From assembly GCA_038143955.1 (NCBI GenBank), contig JAYQMT010000005.1:310001-374000 (forward strand): a DNA stretch of 64,000 nt. Direction: 5' to 3'. The stretch comes from Porticoccus sp038143955 (GTDB taxonomy: Bacteria > Pseudomonadota > Gammaproteobacteria > Pseudomonadales > Porticoccaceae). Positions 46,844-57,348 of this stretch are shown in pieces. Positions within the stretch are counted from its first letter, which is position 1; each line of letters opens with the position of its first letter. Position numbers and translations under genes: made by a program. Below the pieces are notes generated by a model. It saw only the letters and a list, made by a program, of their open reading frames with translations. It was not told the origin of the DNA and did not search any database.

Positions 46844-47650
46844 CTATTGCGAGGCCTTAGCTTCTTTTTTTAGGCGCTTCGCGAGTTTCTTGCGACGCTT
46901 TGTATATCTCTTACGACGCTTCATAAGCCAAACATAGGTTCCTGTCATAGCTAAAAATACAGTTAACAGTCCCATAAAGTCAACAAATAGCACGCCTGCA
47001 CCACCAAAAAACCGACCGCTATGTAAATCCAATATCACCGTTTCCAGAGATATGCCAGGTAATTGTGAATTCTGCTTAAGCTTTTCTATTATAGTCGATG
47101 GTAGCGATGAAGGGAGAGGCCAGCTTTCTATAATCAATTCACTAGGTTTAACTTTAAGTGTATCGGGGTCTAGAGACAAAATTTTGTTATGAGATTGAAT
47201 GAAGAGTGTGTTGTTGAAGTATTTCATATTAGTTGTATATTCTGGCAGGCCACTAAGCATATTAATTTTTTCTACGAGTTCTCCATTAAAGCTAAGAATA
47301 ACTAGTTCATCTTTGCATAAGGCAATTAAAAAACTATCTGTGCGCGCCGCACTTAAAAGGGGAGGGGCGCAAGCGGCGACAGGCTGCCCATCTATATATA
47401 GTTCACGGTGCCCAGGGTGACTAATCCACTGCTTTCCAACTTTAAAACCTGATAATGCAACTGTTTCGAAGCCATACCAATCCAGAAGCCATTCGGAGCT
47501 TAAAATTCTTTTACTAAGACCCGCCGCCGGTGAGTGATTTAATAGTATTCCTGTAAACGAAAGAAAAACTAATACAACCATGACCGACAAACCAACTCGT
47601 CGATGCCATCGCGAGTTAACAGAAATCTTATGCTTAAGTTTGGATTTCAA
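46844..47650 (-). CDS. PepSY-associated TM protein (electron-transfer membrane partner)
   Basis: A 268-aa membrane protein of the PepSY-TM group. Two TM helices are clear: VGLSVMVVLVFLSFTGILLNHS near residues 18-40 and VLFVDFMGLLTVFLAMTGTYVW near 224-245, with an extracytoplasmic domain between. Conserved histidines (SRWHRRVG, ILLNHS, LHSGRFF) are positioned like haem ligands of this family. The C-terminus is strongly basic (KRRKRYTKRRKKLAKRLKKEAK). It is the last gene of the porin/FMN module under Fur boxes. Quinol-to-FMN electron transfer is inferred from related flavinylation systems. Confidence 0.8.
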   Translation of the reverse strand: MKSKLKHKISVNSRWHRRVGLSVMVVLVFLSFTGILLNHSPAAGLSKRILSSEWLLDWYGFETVALSGFKVGKQWISHPGHRELYIDGQPVAACAPPLLSAARTDSFLIALCKDELVILSFNGELVEKINMLSGLPEYTTNMKYFNNTLFIQSHNKILSLDPDTLKVKPSELIIESWPLPSSLPSTIIEKLKQNSQLPGISLETVILDLHSGRFFGGAGVLFVDFMGLLTVFLAMTGTYVWLMKRRKRYTKRRKKLAKRLKKEAKASQ

Positions 47651-47693
47651 ATGTTACTTTCCTATTGAGGATGCAGCATATATTGATTAGGCA

Positions 47694-48238
47694 TTAATTA
47701 AGAGCTAACACCTGTTGGTGGTAAAATAAGGCAAGTCTAGCTATTTTATTTAATGCCCATACCGACAAAGTAGCACCTGTAATACCATCAATATTCTGAT
47801 TCAATTCATAGTTAGATGTCATTTTTACATTCTTATACTGATTCGTAAACGATGAATAGCGAACTTCCCATCCACGAGATTCTCTAAAAGCTAAAACTTT
47901 CATATGTTCAATATGAAAATCTTCAATATTACCGTTCACTACGACACCCACAGTTATAGGCCTTTCTTTTCCGATTTCCTCAAGTATCCATGCGGTCTTC
48001 TCATTTTCGCTATAATATCTGACACGCATGCCTCTAACTGGACGACTTAGTATCTTAGTAGATAGTTTTTTTAATTCTGGTGTAAGCCAGAGTGATTTTG
48101 CCTTAGATGGCGGTACACTAAAATTTTCGCTTAGAAACTCTGGTGTTGTTTGATAAACCGCACTGTGAGCCTTATTTGAAGTTACAAAGAAAATACATAG
48201 AAATAGAAAAAGAAAGTCACGAATGTGACCCTCTTCAT
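47694..48238 (-). CDS. Periplasmic FMN-binding domain protein (frameshift in the signal peptide)
   Basis: A 181-aa exported protein with an FMN_bind domain. The signal peptide starts at ATG 48238 (FVTFFFYFYVFFV when corrected, AAGGAACCGGA upstream); one T is missing in the run at 48190-48193. The mature part has VPPSKAKSLWLTPELKKL, YYSENEKTAWILEEIG, and the covalent-FMN motif DGITGATLSVWAL, in which the Thr of GAT would be modified by ApbE. It lies between the porin and the PepSY protein. No apbE is in the window. Confidence 0.83.
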
Positions 48239-48293
48239 TCCGGTTCCTTTGAAAAAATACATTTTCATATTTTTTAACATAGCAGCAATGATA

Positions 48294-49566
48294 CTAGAAA
48301 TCGTAGCCTACACCTAAATTGTAGCCTTTATATTCAGTTCCGCTATCATTATCTTGATCGAAGTAGTCAGCTTTAAGAACAACACGCGGGTGAATGTAAT
48401 AATTAAATCCAACGTCAATTTGCTCTTTTTCCGAATTTTGACTTCCACCAGCAGTGTTATCGTATTCGTTAAAGCGTGCGAAGACACCAAGTTTTTTTAG
48501 TGACTTGGAAGGATGGCTCAATATACCAACCCTCTTGCTCATCTGCACCAGCTTTAACAGTTTCAATATTATCATCAAGATCCCATTGTGCATAAAGTGC
48601 TCTTAAACCAAATGCCCCTTTTTTATAAGCAAGATGAGTTTCGATTAAATCAGCTTCAACACCTTCAACACCATTAATTGTCTCACTTTGCCAAACATCT
48701 TCTTGATGTTGATAGGTAGCAGCTAATTCTAAGCCAGGAATACCGGTGTACTTGATTCGTGCTGTATAAGCAAGATCATCACCTTTAGCATTACTTGTTT
48801 TTTGACGACCATCACGAATTTTATACTTACCAGAGCTAGCTTTACCAAGTACTGGATCACCTGCATCACCAACATCTGCTTTAACTGAGCTTGCACCATT
48901 GATATATAAGCCAGAGTGAGCGCCTATATCATAACTTAAACCTTGAGTGAGTTCTCCACTAAACATAACTCCACCCTCCCACCATGTAGCTGGAAGGATG
49001 TTCTTTTCAACTGGGTTACGCTCAACACCGTAAAAGGTTGGTGGTTCATGAGTTTCATTCAAAATACCTACTGGAATTAAGAATACACCAGCCTTGGCTC
49101 TGTGCCCTTCAGTATAATCCCATTCTACATAAGCCTGTTCAACTTCAACTTCACCACCTTTTCCTTCACCAGCAAGCGCGTGTTCAATTTCGAATTCAGA
49201 AAAGAATCTTAACGTATCACTGTATTCATGACCTACGAATAACACGAATCGATGTAAATCAAATTCATCTTTCGAAGCGGTTGAATTATCAGAGTTATGG
49301 TTATTATAGTGAAGCTCACCATAACCACCCATAGTGGTTTTAGTAGCCCATTCTGCTAACTTCGCAGTTGGACTAGAAGTGATTTCTTCTACAGCTGTAA
49401 ATGTAGATTCAGTTTTAGCATTGTTTTCTGCAAGCCCATCTTTCAGGCTAGCGATTTCCGCTGCTTGTTTTTGAATTAATTCGTACATTTCGTCTAAAGT
49501 TGGCTTTGCATCTACCGCAAAAGCAATAGATAAAAGTACGACACCTATAATTGTTGTTCTAAACAT
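48294..49566 (-). CDS. Outer-membrane porin (frameshift near the C-terminus), Fur-regulated
   Basis: A 423-aa exported porin. The start ATG is 49566 behind GGAG (an upstream extension is unlikely). Signal peptide TTIIGVVLLSIAFAVDA; a short coiled coil follows (DEMYELIQKQAAEIASLKDGL). The barrel starts at TTMGGYGELHYNNHN, like phosphate-selective-type porins. A T7 run on the plus strand (48492-48498) has one base too many; correction joins PSFQVTKKLGVFARFN and the final LGVGYDF (terminal Phe). Two Fur boxes lie in its upstream region. Substrate unknown; iron complexes are a reasonable guess. Confidence 0.85.
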
Positions 49567-49647
49567 TTTACCGATCTCCAAACTTAATTTGTTTTTTTCT
49601 GCCACCTTTAATCAAGCAACAGATACACTATACACTTTTTTTTTCAT

Positions 49648-49692
49648 AAATGATAACAATTATCATTTAGTAATTTGAATGATTCTCATTAT
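49648..49692 (-). promoter_or_regulatory. Two Fur boxes upstream of the porin operon
   Basis: Palindrome AAATGATAA-CAA-TTATCATTT at 49648-49668 and a second site AATGATTCTCATTAT at 49678-49692 (reverse ATAATGAGAATCATT), both close to the Fur consensus GATAATGATAATCATTATC. They lie 80-125 bases before the porin start and about 160-205 bases before grxD on the other strand. Iron repression of the operon is inferred. Confidence 0.78.
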
Positions 49693-49851
49693 GTATTTTA
49701 TTTATGGACCAGTTGATCAATTTTTCAACAAAATATATCCATAATCTAAATTATTTATAAAATTGAGTTAAGTAAGAGTTTTAGAGGAATGAATAAAAGG
49801 TTAAAATATTATTAATGCATTTATTTTACTTTTATGAAGGTACTATCATTA

Positions 49852-50175
49852 ATGGATATAATGGAAACTATACGTGAGCAAATTGAAGGTAACCCAATCA
49901 TTCTGTATATGAAGGGCTCACCAAATTCACCGCAGTGTGGTTTTTCTGCGCGCACCATAGAGGCACTTACTTCATGTGGAGAGCGCTTTGCTTTTGTTGA
50001 CATACTTAGTAATCCTGAAATCAGAACTAATTTGCCTTCTTATGGTAATTGGCCAACATTTCCTCAGCTTTGGGTTAAGGGAGAGTTAATTGGAGGATGC
50101 GATATCATCACAGAAATGCACGAAAAAGGTGAATTAGCGCCACTGATTAAGGAAGCGTCTCAAAATATAGAATAG
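49852..50175 (+). CDS. grxD: Monothiol glutaredoxin Grx4-type
   Basis: A 107-aa monothiol glutaredoxin that binds and passes [2Fe-2S] clusters. The signature is NPIILYMKGSPNSPQCGFSARTIEAL with the single active Cys in CGFS, followed by NWPTFPQLWVKGELIGGCDIITEM. I take ATG 49852 (GAAGG 10 bases upstream); the frame is open from 49834. It is followed by a terminator and sits next to the peroxiredoxin, as in Pseudomonas. The divergent Fur boxes may also affect it. Confidence 0.95.
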   Translation: MDIMETIREQIEGNPIILYMKGSPNSPQCGFSARTIEALTSCGERFAFVDILSNPEIRTNLPSYGNWPTFPQLWVKGELIGGCDIITEMHEKGELAPLIKEASQNIE

Positions 50176-50213
50176 TTTGAGAAAAAATTATGTCATTTTG
50201 ACGATACCCGCTT

Positions 50214-50246
50214 CTTTCTGTTAATCTTTACTTACAGAAAGTTTTT
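50214..50246 (+). terminator. Rho-independent terminator after grxD
   Basis: Perfect 8-bp stem CTTTCTGT / ACAGAAAG with a 12-base loop and a TTTTT tract, 38 bases after the grxD stop. Confidence 0.7.
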
Positions 50247-50358
50247 AATCTCGTTTAATGTCTATGATGTATGTAATTATTCATTTCTATGAAAACTGAA
50301 TAGTAAGACATCAGAAGATTTACCTGAAATCAACAATAGAATAAAAAGGAGTTTTGTT

Positions 50359-50970
50359 ATGGGAAATGGTGTACTAGTCGGAAAACAAGCCCCAGACTTC
50401 ACATCTGGAGCAGTTTTAGCTAATGGAGAGATAGTTGATGAATTTAATTTGCATTCAACTATTAAGGGTAAAAAAGCGGTCATCTTTTTCTATCCCTTAG
50501 ACTTCACTTTTGTGTGTCCGTCAGAATTAATTGCTTTCGATCATCGTATGGAAGATTTCAAAAAACGTGGTGTGGAAGTTATAGGCGTCTCCATCGATTC
50601 AGTCTTTACTCACAACGCATGGCGTAATACAGCTATCAATGATGGTGGTATTGGCCAAGTTAATTACCCTCTTGTTGCAGATATGAAACATGAGATATGT
50701 CAAGCTTACGATGTTGAATTTGAAGATGCAGGCGTTGCTTTTCGTGGCTCATTCTTGATTGGTGAGGACGGTATTGTTTATCATCAAGTGGTAAATCACT
50801 TACCATTGGGACGCAATATAGACGAAATGCTTCGTATGATAGATGCCTTGAGTTTCCATCAGGAGCATGGCGAAGTTTGTCCAGCTGGCTGGAAAGACGG
50901 CGACAAAGGAATGGATGCATCACCTGATGGTGTGGCTTCATATTTAGCTGATAATGCTGATAATCTATAG
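50359..50970 (+). CDS. Two-Cys peroxiredoxin (AhpC/Prx1 type)
   Basis: A 203-aa typical 2-Cys peroxiredoxin that reduces H2O2 and organic peroxides. The peroxidatic Cys is in FYPLDFTFVCPSEL (near residue 52) and the resolving Cys in HGEVCPAGW (near 174), with the conserved Arg in SFLIGEDGIV-type loop. GGAG sits before the ATG. It is not adjacent to ahpF, so the electron donor is probably thioredoxin. Matches the PA3529-type gene next to rnt/grxD in Pseudomonas. Intact. Confidence 0.94.
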   Translation: MGNGVLVGKQAPDFTSGAVLANGEIVDEFNLHSTIKGKKAVIFFYPLDFTFVCPSELIAFDHRMEDFKKRGVEVIGVSIDSVFTHNAWRNTAINDGGIGQVNYPLVADMKHEICQAYDVEFEDAGVAFRGSFLIGEDGIVYHQVVNHLPLGRNIDEMLRMIDALSFHQEHGEVCPAGWKDGDKGMDASPDGVASYLADNADNL

Positions 50971-51017
50971 TTATAAAAATAATAGATTTAATGCCTCTGA
51001 TTTAGTTTAGAGTGCTC

Positions 51018-51051
51018 AAAAAAACCGCAGAAATTATTTTTGCGGTTTTTT
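51018..51051 (+). terminator. Rho-independent terminator after the peroxiredoxin gene
   Basis: Stem AAAACCGCA / TGCGGTTTT with a short AT loop, followed by T residues. It ends the peroxiredoxin transcript, before slyX. Confidence 0.85.
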
Positions 51052-51080
51052 ATTTTGCAAGAACAATATTGGAGATTCAG

Positions 51081-51289
51081 ATGTCAATAGATAGAATTAT
51101 TGAACTAGAAACCAAATTATCCTACCAGGAAGATATGATCACACAGTTGAATGATGTGGTTTGCAGACAACAAAACCAAATAGATGAAATTAATCAAAAA
51201 TGTGAGTTACTTTTTTTTCTTCTACAAGGGCTTTAACTGAAAAACTGAGTGTCGAAGCTGGAGAGGTCGACAAACCTCCCCATTATTAA
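51081..51289 (+). CDS. slyX: SlyX family protein (frameshift in a T8 run)
   Basis: SlyX is a small coiled-coil protein of unknown function. From ATG 51081 (GGAG upstream) it reads RIIELETKLSYQEDMITQLNDVVCRQQNQID, the family coiled coil. The frame then stops early, but one more T in the run at 51211-51218 continues ALTEKLSVEAGEVDKPPHY, and the terminal PPHY is the SlyX hallmark. Corrected length 69 aa, close to the usual 72. The short form is therefore an artefact. Confidence 0.88.
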
Positions 51290-51323
51290 GACTTCTTATT
51301 AGAATTAGTCATATCTTTTCTTA

Positions 51324-53608
51324 TTAAGTTTTTGGAAATTCATTAACACTAAAAAAATCAGACCCTATCATAGCTGTTGTGTTAAGAATTCCTCTCCCTG
51401 AAACAGATGGTATTAAAATATGAGCTGGTTTTTCTAGACCGTTGAGAAACGGTCCAACAAGGTGCGCATTTGTGAGCGAGCGTATTAAACCCAGGGCTAT
51501 GCTAGCAGCATCCATGTTGGGCATGATAAGCACATTGGCTCTTCCAGTAATATTTGCATTATTACAAATAGTTTCTCTTAAAGCCTCGTTCAATGCAGAC
51601 ATTGCATGCATCTCACCATCAATTTCGATATCTGGAATCTGGTCGCGAAGTTTTTCCGCCGCTCTTTTCATTTTATGAGCTGATTGATCGTCATAGGTAC
51701 CATAATTTGAGTGAGAGAGAAGTGCAACTTTTGGTGTAACTCCACATCCTGTGACAAATTCAATAGTATCCTCAGTGATATGTACGATCTGTTCTTCTGT
51801 TGGGTCTACATTAATAAATGCATCTGCTAGGAATAATGGGCCATCATCTAAAAGTAAAATGCAGACAGAGGATATGCTACTTTTATCATCGCGAGGCGGA
51901 ATGATGCTTGCAATTTTCGTCAAGTGCTGATCATAACGCCCCGCCTTACCGCATATCAGTCCATCTGCATCACCCAGTGCAACCATTATAGTTGCTATAA
52001 CTGAGTTATCTGTATGTATTGAGTTTCTAGCTGTTTCTACTGAGATTCCAGAACGCCCTACATATTTATGGTAATACTGCCAGTAATTTTCTCGATGACT
52101 ATCATCTTCTGGATTAAATATCTGAAAATCAGCTCCAGGTTTTATACGCAAATTCATTTCTTTAATTTTTTGTTTAATAATAGCTGGCCGACCAATTAAA
52201 ATCGGTTTTGCTATTTTTTCGTCAATAATACCCTGCATTGCCCTTAAAACGTCATCGTTTTCCCCTTCAGCATAAGCTATGCTGGGTGGGTTTTTTTTTG
52301 CTCTTTCAATCATAGGCTGCATAAAAAGCTGACTACCATTAACGTAGCTATGAAGTTTATTACGATACGCCTCAAGATCCTCAATTGGTCTAGTAGCTAC
52401 ACCACTTGCCGTAGCGGCTTTTACAACAGCTAAAGGAACTTCCTCGATAAGTCGAGGATCAAACGGTTTAGGAATAAGATAATCTGGTCCAAATTTTAAA
52501 TCTTCTCCTGCATAAGCTTCGGTTACTTCTGGAGAGGCTTCACGATGAGCTAGATCTGCAATAGCCATTACACATGCTTTTTTCATTTCATCATTAATGA
52601 TCGTTGCACCACAATCCAAGGCTCCTCTAAATATAAAGGGAAAACATAAGACGTTATTGACTTGATTTGGAAAATCTGAGCGTCCAGTAGCTATTATCGC
52701 ATCTGGCCTAGTTTTCTTGGCTAATTCAGGCATTATCTCTGGTGTTGGATTAGACATAGCAAGCACTAACGGATTTGGCGCCATTTTTTTTATCATGCTA
52801 GCCTTTAATATTCCAGGGCCAGAAAGACCTAAAAATAAATCAGCATCAATGATCGCATCATCTAATGTTCTATCACTAGTTTCAGAAGCGTAATCTTCTT
52901 TCCATGGATTCATCCCAACTTCTCTACCTTTATAAATGACCCCATTACGATCGATCATTCGAACATTATTTTTTTGGAGCCCCATCGTAACAAGAAGATT
53001 TACACATGCTATACTAGCAGCGCCTGCTCCAGTGACAACAATCTTAATATCCTCCATTCTTTTTTCAACGATTCTTAAACCATTATAAATTGCAGCTGCT
53101 GATACAATTGCAGTTCCATGTTGATCATCATGGAATACTGGTATTTTCATACGTTCATGCAGTTTTTTCTCGATAAGGAAGCATTCCGGAGCTTTGATAT
53201 CTTCTAAATTTACTCCACCAAAAGTCGGCTCAAGTGACGCTATAATATCGACTATTTTATCAACATTTGGTTCATCAATTTCAATATCAAAAACATCAAT
53301 ATTAGCGAATTTTTGAAGAGTACAGCTTTTCCTTCCATTACTGGTTTAGACGCTAACGGACCTATATCTCCAAGACCTAGAACTGCGGACCCATTTGTGA
53401 TGACCGCAACAAGATTCCCTCGTGCAGTTACCTTATCTGCATCTGTAGGATTTTTAACTATATGGCCACATGCGTAAGCGACTCCGGGTGAATATGCCAT
53501 TGCTAGATCACGGGCATTGGCCATTGGTTTAGTAGCTCGAATCTCTAGTTTTCCAGGTAGAGGATCCATGTGATAACGAAGAGATCTTTCTTTAAACGAA
53601 TCGTCCAT
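51324..53608 (-). CDS. maeB: NADP-dependent malic enzyme MaeB with PTA-like domain (frameshift)
   Basis: MaeB decarboxylates malate to pyruvate with NADP+. N-terminal malic domain (LRYHMDPLPGKLEI ... MAYSPGVAYACG, VTARGNLVAVITNGSAVLGLGDIGPLASKPVMEGK), then NAD-binding domain (VFHDDQHGTAIV, VVTGAGAASIACVNLL) and a C-terminal phosphotransacetylase-like regulatory domain (NANITGRANVLIMPNMDAA ... LNGLEKPAHILIPSV). One A is missing in the plus-strand T5 run at 53310-53314; correction reads LFKKFANIDVFDIEI. Corrected length 761 aa, as in E. coli MaeB (759). Confidence 0.95.
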
Positions 53609-53765
53609 TATTATTTCTCATAATTAATCACCAAGGAAACCTTGGCGCTGATTTTTGAAGTTCAAAAAATTATACGTATTCTAACGTGAGAGGTGTTGTT
53701 ATTGCTAAGAAAATTGTAAATTTCCCTTATAAATATTCTATTATCAAAAAATCTCGATTTTCATA

Positions 53766-54380
53766 TTAATCCCATCCACCAAGGTCATTCCATTTGTTTA
53801 CAATTGCACAAAATAATTCTGCAGTCTTTTCCGCATCATAAATAGCAGAATGCGCTCTATCGTTATTAAATTCAATTTGCGCAGATTTGCATGCTTTAGC
53901 TAAAACAGTTTGTCCATATGCCAGACCACTCAGGGTGGCTGTGTCAAAACATGTAAAGCCATGAAAGGGATTTTTTGATATTATTACGTTCAATTGCAGT
54001 ATTTAAGAAACCAAGATCAAAATGAGCATTATGCCCAACCAAAACAGCTCTACTACAATGCTCAGATTTGACTGCATCATTAATATCATTAAAAAAGAGG
54101 TTAGAGCCTCTTTTTCGTCTGTGGCAGTTCGGTATGGATCATTTGGTTTAATTCCAGTGATATCAAGCGCAGCTTGTTCAATATTTGCCCCCTGGAAAGG
54201 AATAATTGAATGAAAAAGATTAAATCCAGGAGTTAACCCTCCTTGTTCGTTAATAGACAAAATGACAGCGCCTATTTCAAGAAGTGCGTCAGTCTCAGAA
54301 TTAAAACCCCCAGTTTCAACATCAACCACTACGGGTAAAAAACCTCTAAATCTATCTGACATAAGTTGTTTCATGGGCAC
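53766..54380 (-). CDS. rnt: Ribonuclease T (two frameshifts)
   Basis: RNase T matures tRNA and 5S/23S rRNA 3' ends (DEDD exonuclease). Motif I is PVVVDVETGGFNSETDALLEIG; VGHNAHFDLGF (motif II) and HSAIYDAEKTAELFC (motif III) follow in other frames. A missing T in the run 54091-54096 and an extra or two missing A in 53971-53976 (NNIK(K)NPFHGFTCFDTA) explain the breaks. Corrected length near 204 aa. It follows pyrC on the same strand, a Pseudomonas-type pair. Start could be Met 7 (MSDRFRGF). Confidence 0.93.
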
Positions 54381-54389
54381 ATAGCTCTA

Positions 54390-55448
54390 TCACTTAGTTT
54401 GTTTTATTATTTGCCATTGCAAAACTTTACCTGCCTCTAATGGGGTAACGGTATCTCCAATAAATGGTAATTCTGCAGGTACATCCCAAGGTATTTTATG
54501 TAGTGTTATTGTATCGTCATTCCTCGAAAGCTTGTAAAAATCTGGACCGAAATGACTAGCACATCCTTCAAGTTTATCTAGCGCTCCAGCTCTTTCAAAT
54601 ACCTCTGTATATAGCTCTATAGCAGCATGATTGGAGTAACAGCCTGCACAACCGCAGGCATTTTCTTTTGTATTCGTTGAGTGTGGAGCGGAATCAGTTC
54701 CAAGAAAAAATTTAGGGTTACCGCTAATTGCTGCAGATATCAGCGCTTTTTGATGGGCATCTCTTTTTAAAATTGGTAAACAATAGTAGTGAGGTCTGAT
54801 CCCTTTCGAAAGCATATGATTCCGATTATATAAAAGATGTTGAGGTGTAATCGTTGCAGCCAGTTTATCAGTCGAACCTACTACAAAATCTACTGCCTCT
54901 TTCGAGGTTATATGCTCAAATACGATATTCAATTCAGGAAAATTATCTACAAGTTCCTTTAAATGGAGGTCTATAAAAATAGACTCTCGGTCAAAAATAT
55001 CAACGTTTTGATCAGTGACTTCACCATGGAGAAGCAAAGGGACTCCTTCTTTTTCCATTTGCGACAGAACTGGATAGATTTTTTTTAAATCTGTGACCCC
55101 TGATTCAGAATTTGTGGTAGCTCCAGCTGGATAGTACTTACATCCAAACACCTTACCTGTAGCCTTAGCTTTGATGATTTCCTCAGGCGCAGTCTTATCA
55201 GTTAGATAGATGACCATCAATGGTTGCCAATGCGAATTTTTTGGACGATTGTGCAATATGCGTTCACGATAGGACAAGGCTTGATCTGTTGTTAAAACTG
55301 GAGGGTCTAGATTTGGCATTACAATTGACCTACCAAAATTCCTGGCTGCGTCTCTTACAGTGAAAGATAATGCCTCGCTATCCCTTAAATGAACATGCCA
55401 GTCATCTGGACGAACTATGGTTATTTCTTTTTGGATATCTCTTTTCAT
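54390..55448 (-). CDS. pyrC: Dihydroorotase PyrC (class II)
   Basis: PyrC (352 aa) cyclises carbamoyl-aspartate to dihydroorotate in pyrimidine synthesis. Zinc ligands: H-x-H in DDWHVHLRDSE, the carbamylated Lys in FGCKYYPAGATTNS, two later His (PLLLHGE and FEHITSKEAV), and Asp in FLGTDSAPH. The C-terminal GCAGCYSNHAAIEL and ALDKLEGCASHFGP are typical of the E. coli-type enzyme. Intact. Next to rnt. Confidence 0.97.
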   Translation of the reverse strand: MKRDIQKEITIVRPDDWHVHLRDSEALSFTVRDAARNFGRSIVMPNLDPPVLTTDQALSYRERILHNRPKNSHWQPLMVIYLTDKTAPEEIIKAKATGKVFGCKYYPAGATTNSESGVTDLKKIYPVLSQMEKEGVPLLLHGEVTDQNVDIFDRESIFIDLHLKELVDNFPELNIVFEHITSKEAVDFVVGSTDKLAATITPQHLLYNRNHMLSKGIRPHYYCLPILKRDAHQKALISAAISGNPKFFLGTDSAPHSTNTKENACGCAGCYSNHAAIELYTEVFERAGALDKLEGCASHFGPDFYKLSRNDDTITLHKIPWDVPAELPFIGDTVTPLEAGKVLQWQIIKQTK

Positions 55449-55664
55449 TATAATTTTATTATCTTTTATTGATTTTTACAGATAATGCTAATGGTATTTT
55501 TGCACTCTTTAAAATAAATTTAATGTGATTATACCCTTCTTGTTAGCAAGGTTGTTGTTTTATGAGTATATTATTAAGTGTTTACTGTGAAACTAGTCAA
55601 CAGCATATTAGAATAAACCATATTTTTTCAATCATAAAATATTACTGAAATAGGAGTTTACTTA

Positions 55665-56883
55665 GTGACCAATATCAATAAAGTAGTTTTAGCTTATTCT
55701 GGCGGCCTTGATACCTCTGTTATTGTTAAATGGTTGCAGGAAAAATATAAGTGTGAAGTGGTCACTTTTACAGCTGATATTGGTCAAGGCGAAGAGGTTG
55801 AGCCAGCAAGAGCAAAAGCAAAAGCATTAGGTGTTAATAAGATATACATAGATGATTTACGTGAAGAATTTGTACGTGATTATGTATTTCCAATGTTTCG
55901 AGCTAATGCTGTTTATGAGGGTGAATATTTATTGGGTACTTCGATTGCTCGTCCCTTGATCTCTAAACGACTAATTGAGATAGCAAACGAAGTAGGTGCA
56001 GACGCTGTTGCTCATGGTGCAACAGGTAAGGGTAATGATCAGGTACGTTTCGAGCTAGGCGCTTATGCATTGAAGCCAGGAATAAAGGTTATAGCTCCAT
56101 GGCGCGAATGGGAGTTAACCTCAAGAGAAAAGCTTATGGACTATTGTAAGAAACACCAAATCCCCGTCGACTTCTCTGGAAAAAGAAAAAATCACCTTAT
56201 TCAATGGATGCTAATTTACTTCATGTCTCATATGAGGGTGGTGTTTTAGAGGATCCTTGGATTGAGTCTGAGGAGGATATGTGGCGCTGGACAGTTTCTC
56301 CAGAAAATGCTCCTGACATCCCAATTTATCTCAACCTTGAATTCAAAAAGGAGATATCGTTGCAATTGACGATAAATTAATGTCTCCAGCAGAGATCTTA
56401 TCCCACTTAAATAAAGTTGGTGGCGATAATGGTATAGGGAGACTAGATCTAGTAGAAAATCGTTACGTTGGAATGAAATCACGTGGTTGCTATGAAACTC
56501 CCGGAGGCACGATCATGTTATATGCACATAGAGCTATTGAATCTCTTACTTTGGATAGAGAATCGGCTCATCTTAAAGATAGCTTGATGCCCAAGTATGC
56601 AGAAGTAGTTTACAACGGTTATTGGTGGTCACCAGAGCGGTCAATGTTACAAAAACTTATAGATACTACTCAAGAGGTAGTCAATGGGATTGTTAGGCTC
56701 AAATTGTATAAGGGAAATATAGTAGTAGTAGGCCGTAAGTCACCGGATAGTTTATTTGACGAGCGGATTGCAACTTTCGAAGATGACGATGGCGCCTATG
56801 ACCAAAAAGACGCAGAAGGTTTTATAAAACTTAATGCTCTACGTCTTAGAATTGCAGCTAATAAAGGGCGAAAACTGGATTAA
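55665..56883 (+). CDS. argG: Argininosuccinate synthase ArgG (two frameshifts)
   Basis: ArgG condenses citrulline and aspartate with ATP. GTG start at 55665 behind TAGGAG. N-terminal P-loop-like VVLAYSGGLDTSVIV; YLLGTSIARPLISKRL and GATGKGNDQVRFELG follow. A missing A at 56186-56191 (GKRKKSPYSMDANLLHVSYE) and another at 56345-56349 (LEFKKGDIVAIDDK) interrupt it; correction yields 406 aa including GIGRLDLVENRYVGMKSRG and the ending RIAANKGRKLD. The family size is 400-410 aa. It stands divergent to pyrC. Confidence 0.95.
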
Positions 56884-56941
56884 ATTTTATATTAAAAAGT
56901 TTCTATCCCATTTAGAAGCTTTTCCGAAGAAGAGAGGTGCC

Positions 56942-57326
56942 ATGCGTTTATTACACACTATGTTGCGTGTTCGAGATCTTAAACGATCGATTAAATTTTA
57001 TACTGAAACTTTAGGTATGAGTCTTATAAGATCCAAGGACTATCCTAGCGGAAGGTTCACATTAGCTTTTCTTGGTTATGGATGTGAATCTGAAAATACT
57101 GTACTTGAGTTGACTCATAATTGGGATAAAAAAAATTATGATCATGGTGATGGTTATGGGCATATCGCTGTGGGTGTGGAAGATGTGTATGAAGCTTGTG
57201 AAAAAATAAGGTTAGCTGGAGGAATTATTGACCGCAAGCCCGGCCCTATGAAATTCGGTGATACTGTATTGGCTTTTTGTGAAAGACCCTGATGGCTATA
57301 AAATTGAATTATTGTCTGAAAATTAA
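56942..57326 (+). CDS. gloA: Lactoylglutathione lyase (glyoxalase I), C-terminal frameshift
   Basis: GloA converts the methylglyoxal-glutathione hemithioacetal to S-lactoylglutathione. Start ATG 56942 behind GAGAGG. Metal ligands: H5 in RLLHTMLRVRDL, E58-type in TVLELTHNW, H in GYGHIAVGVED, and the final Glu in IELLSEN. A T5 run (57274-57278) has one base too many; correction gives VLAFVKDPDGYKIELL, total 127 aa. It follows argG by 58 bases. Fits the nickel/cobalt type by length. Confidence 0.92.
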
Positions 57327-57348
57327 TATCAATAATCTAGGTAATTGA

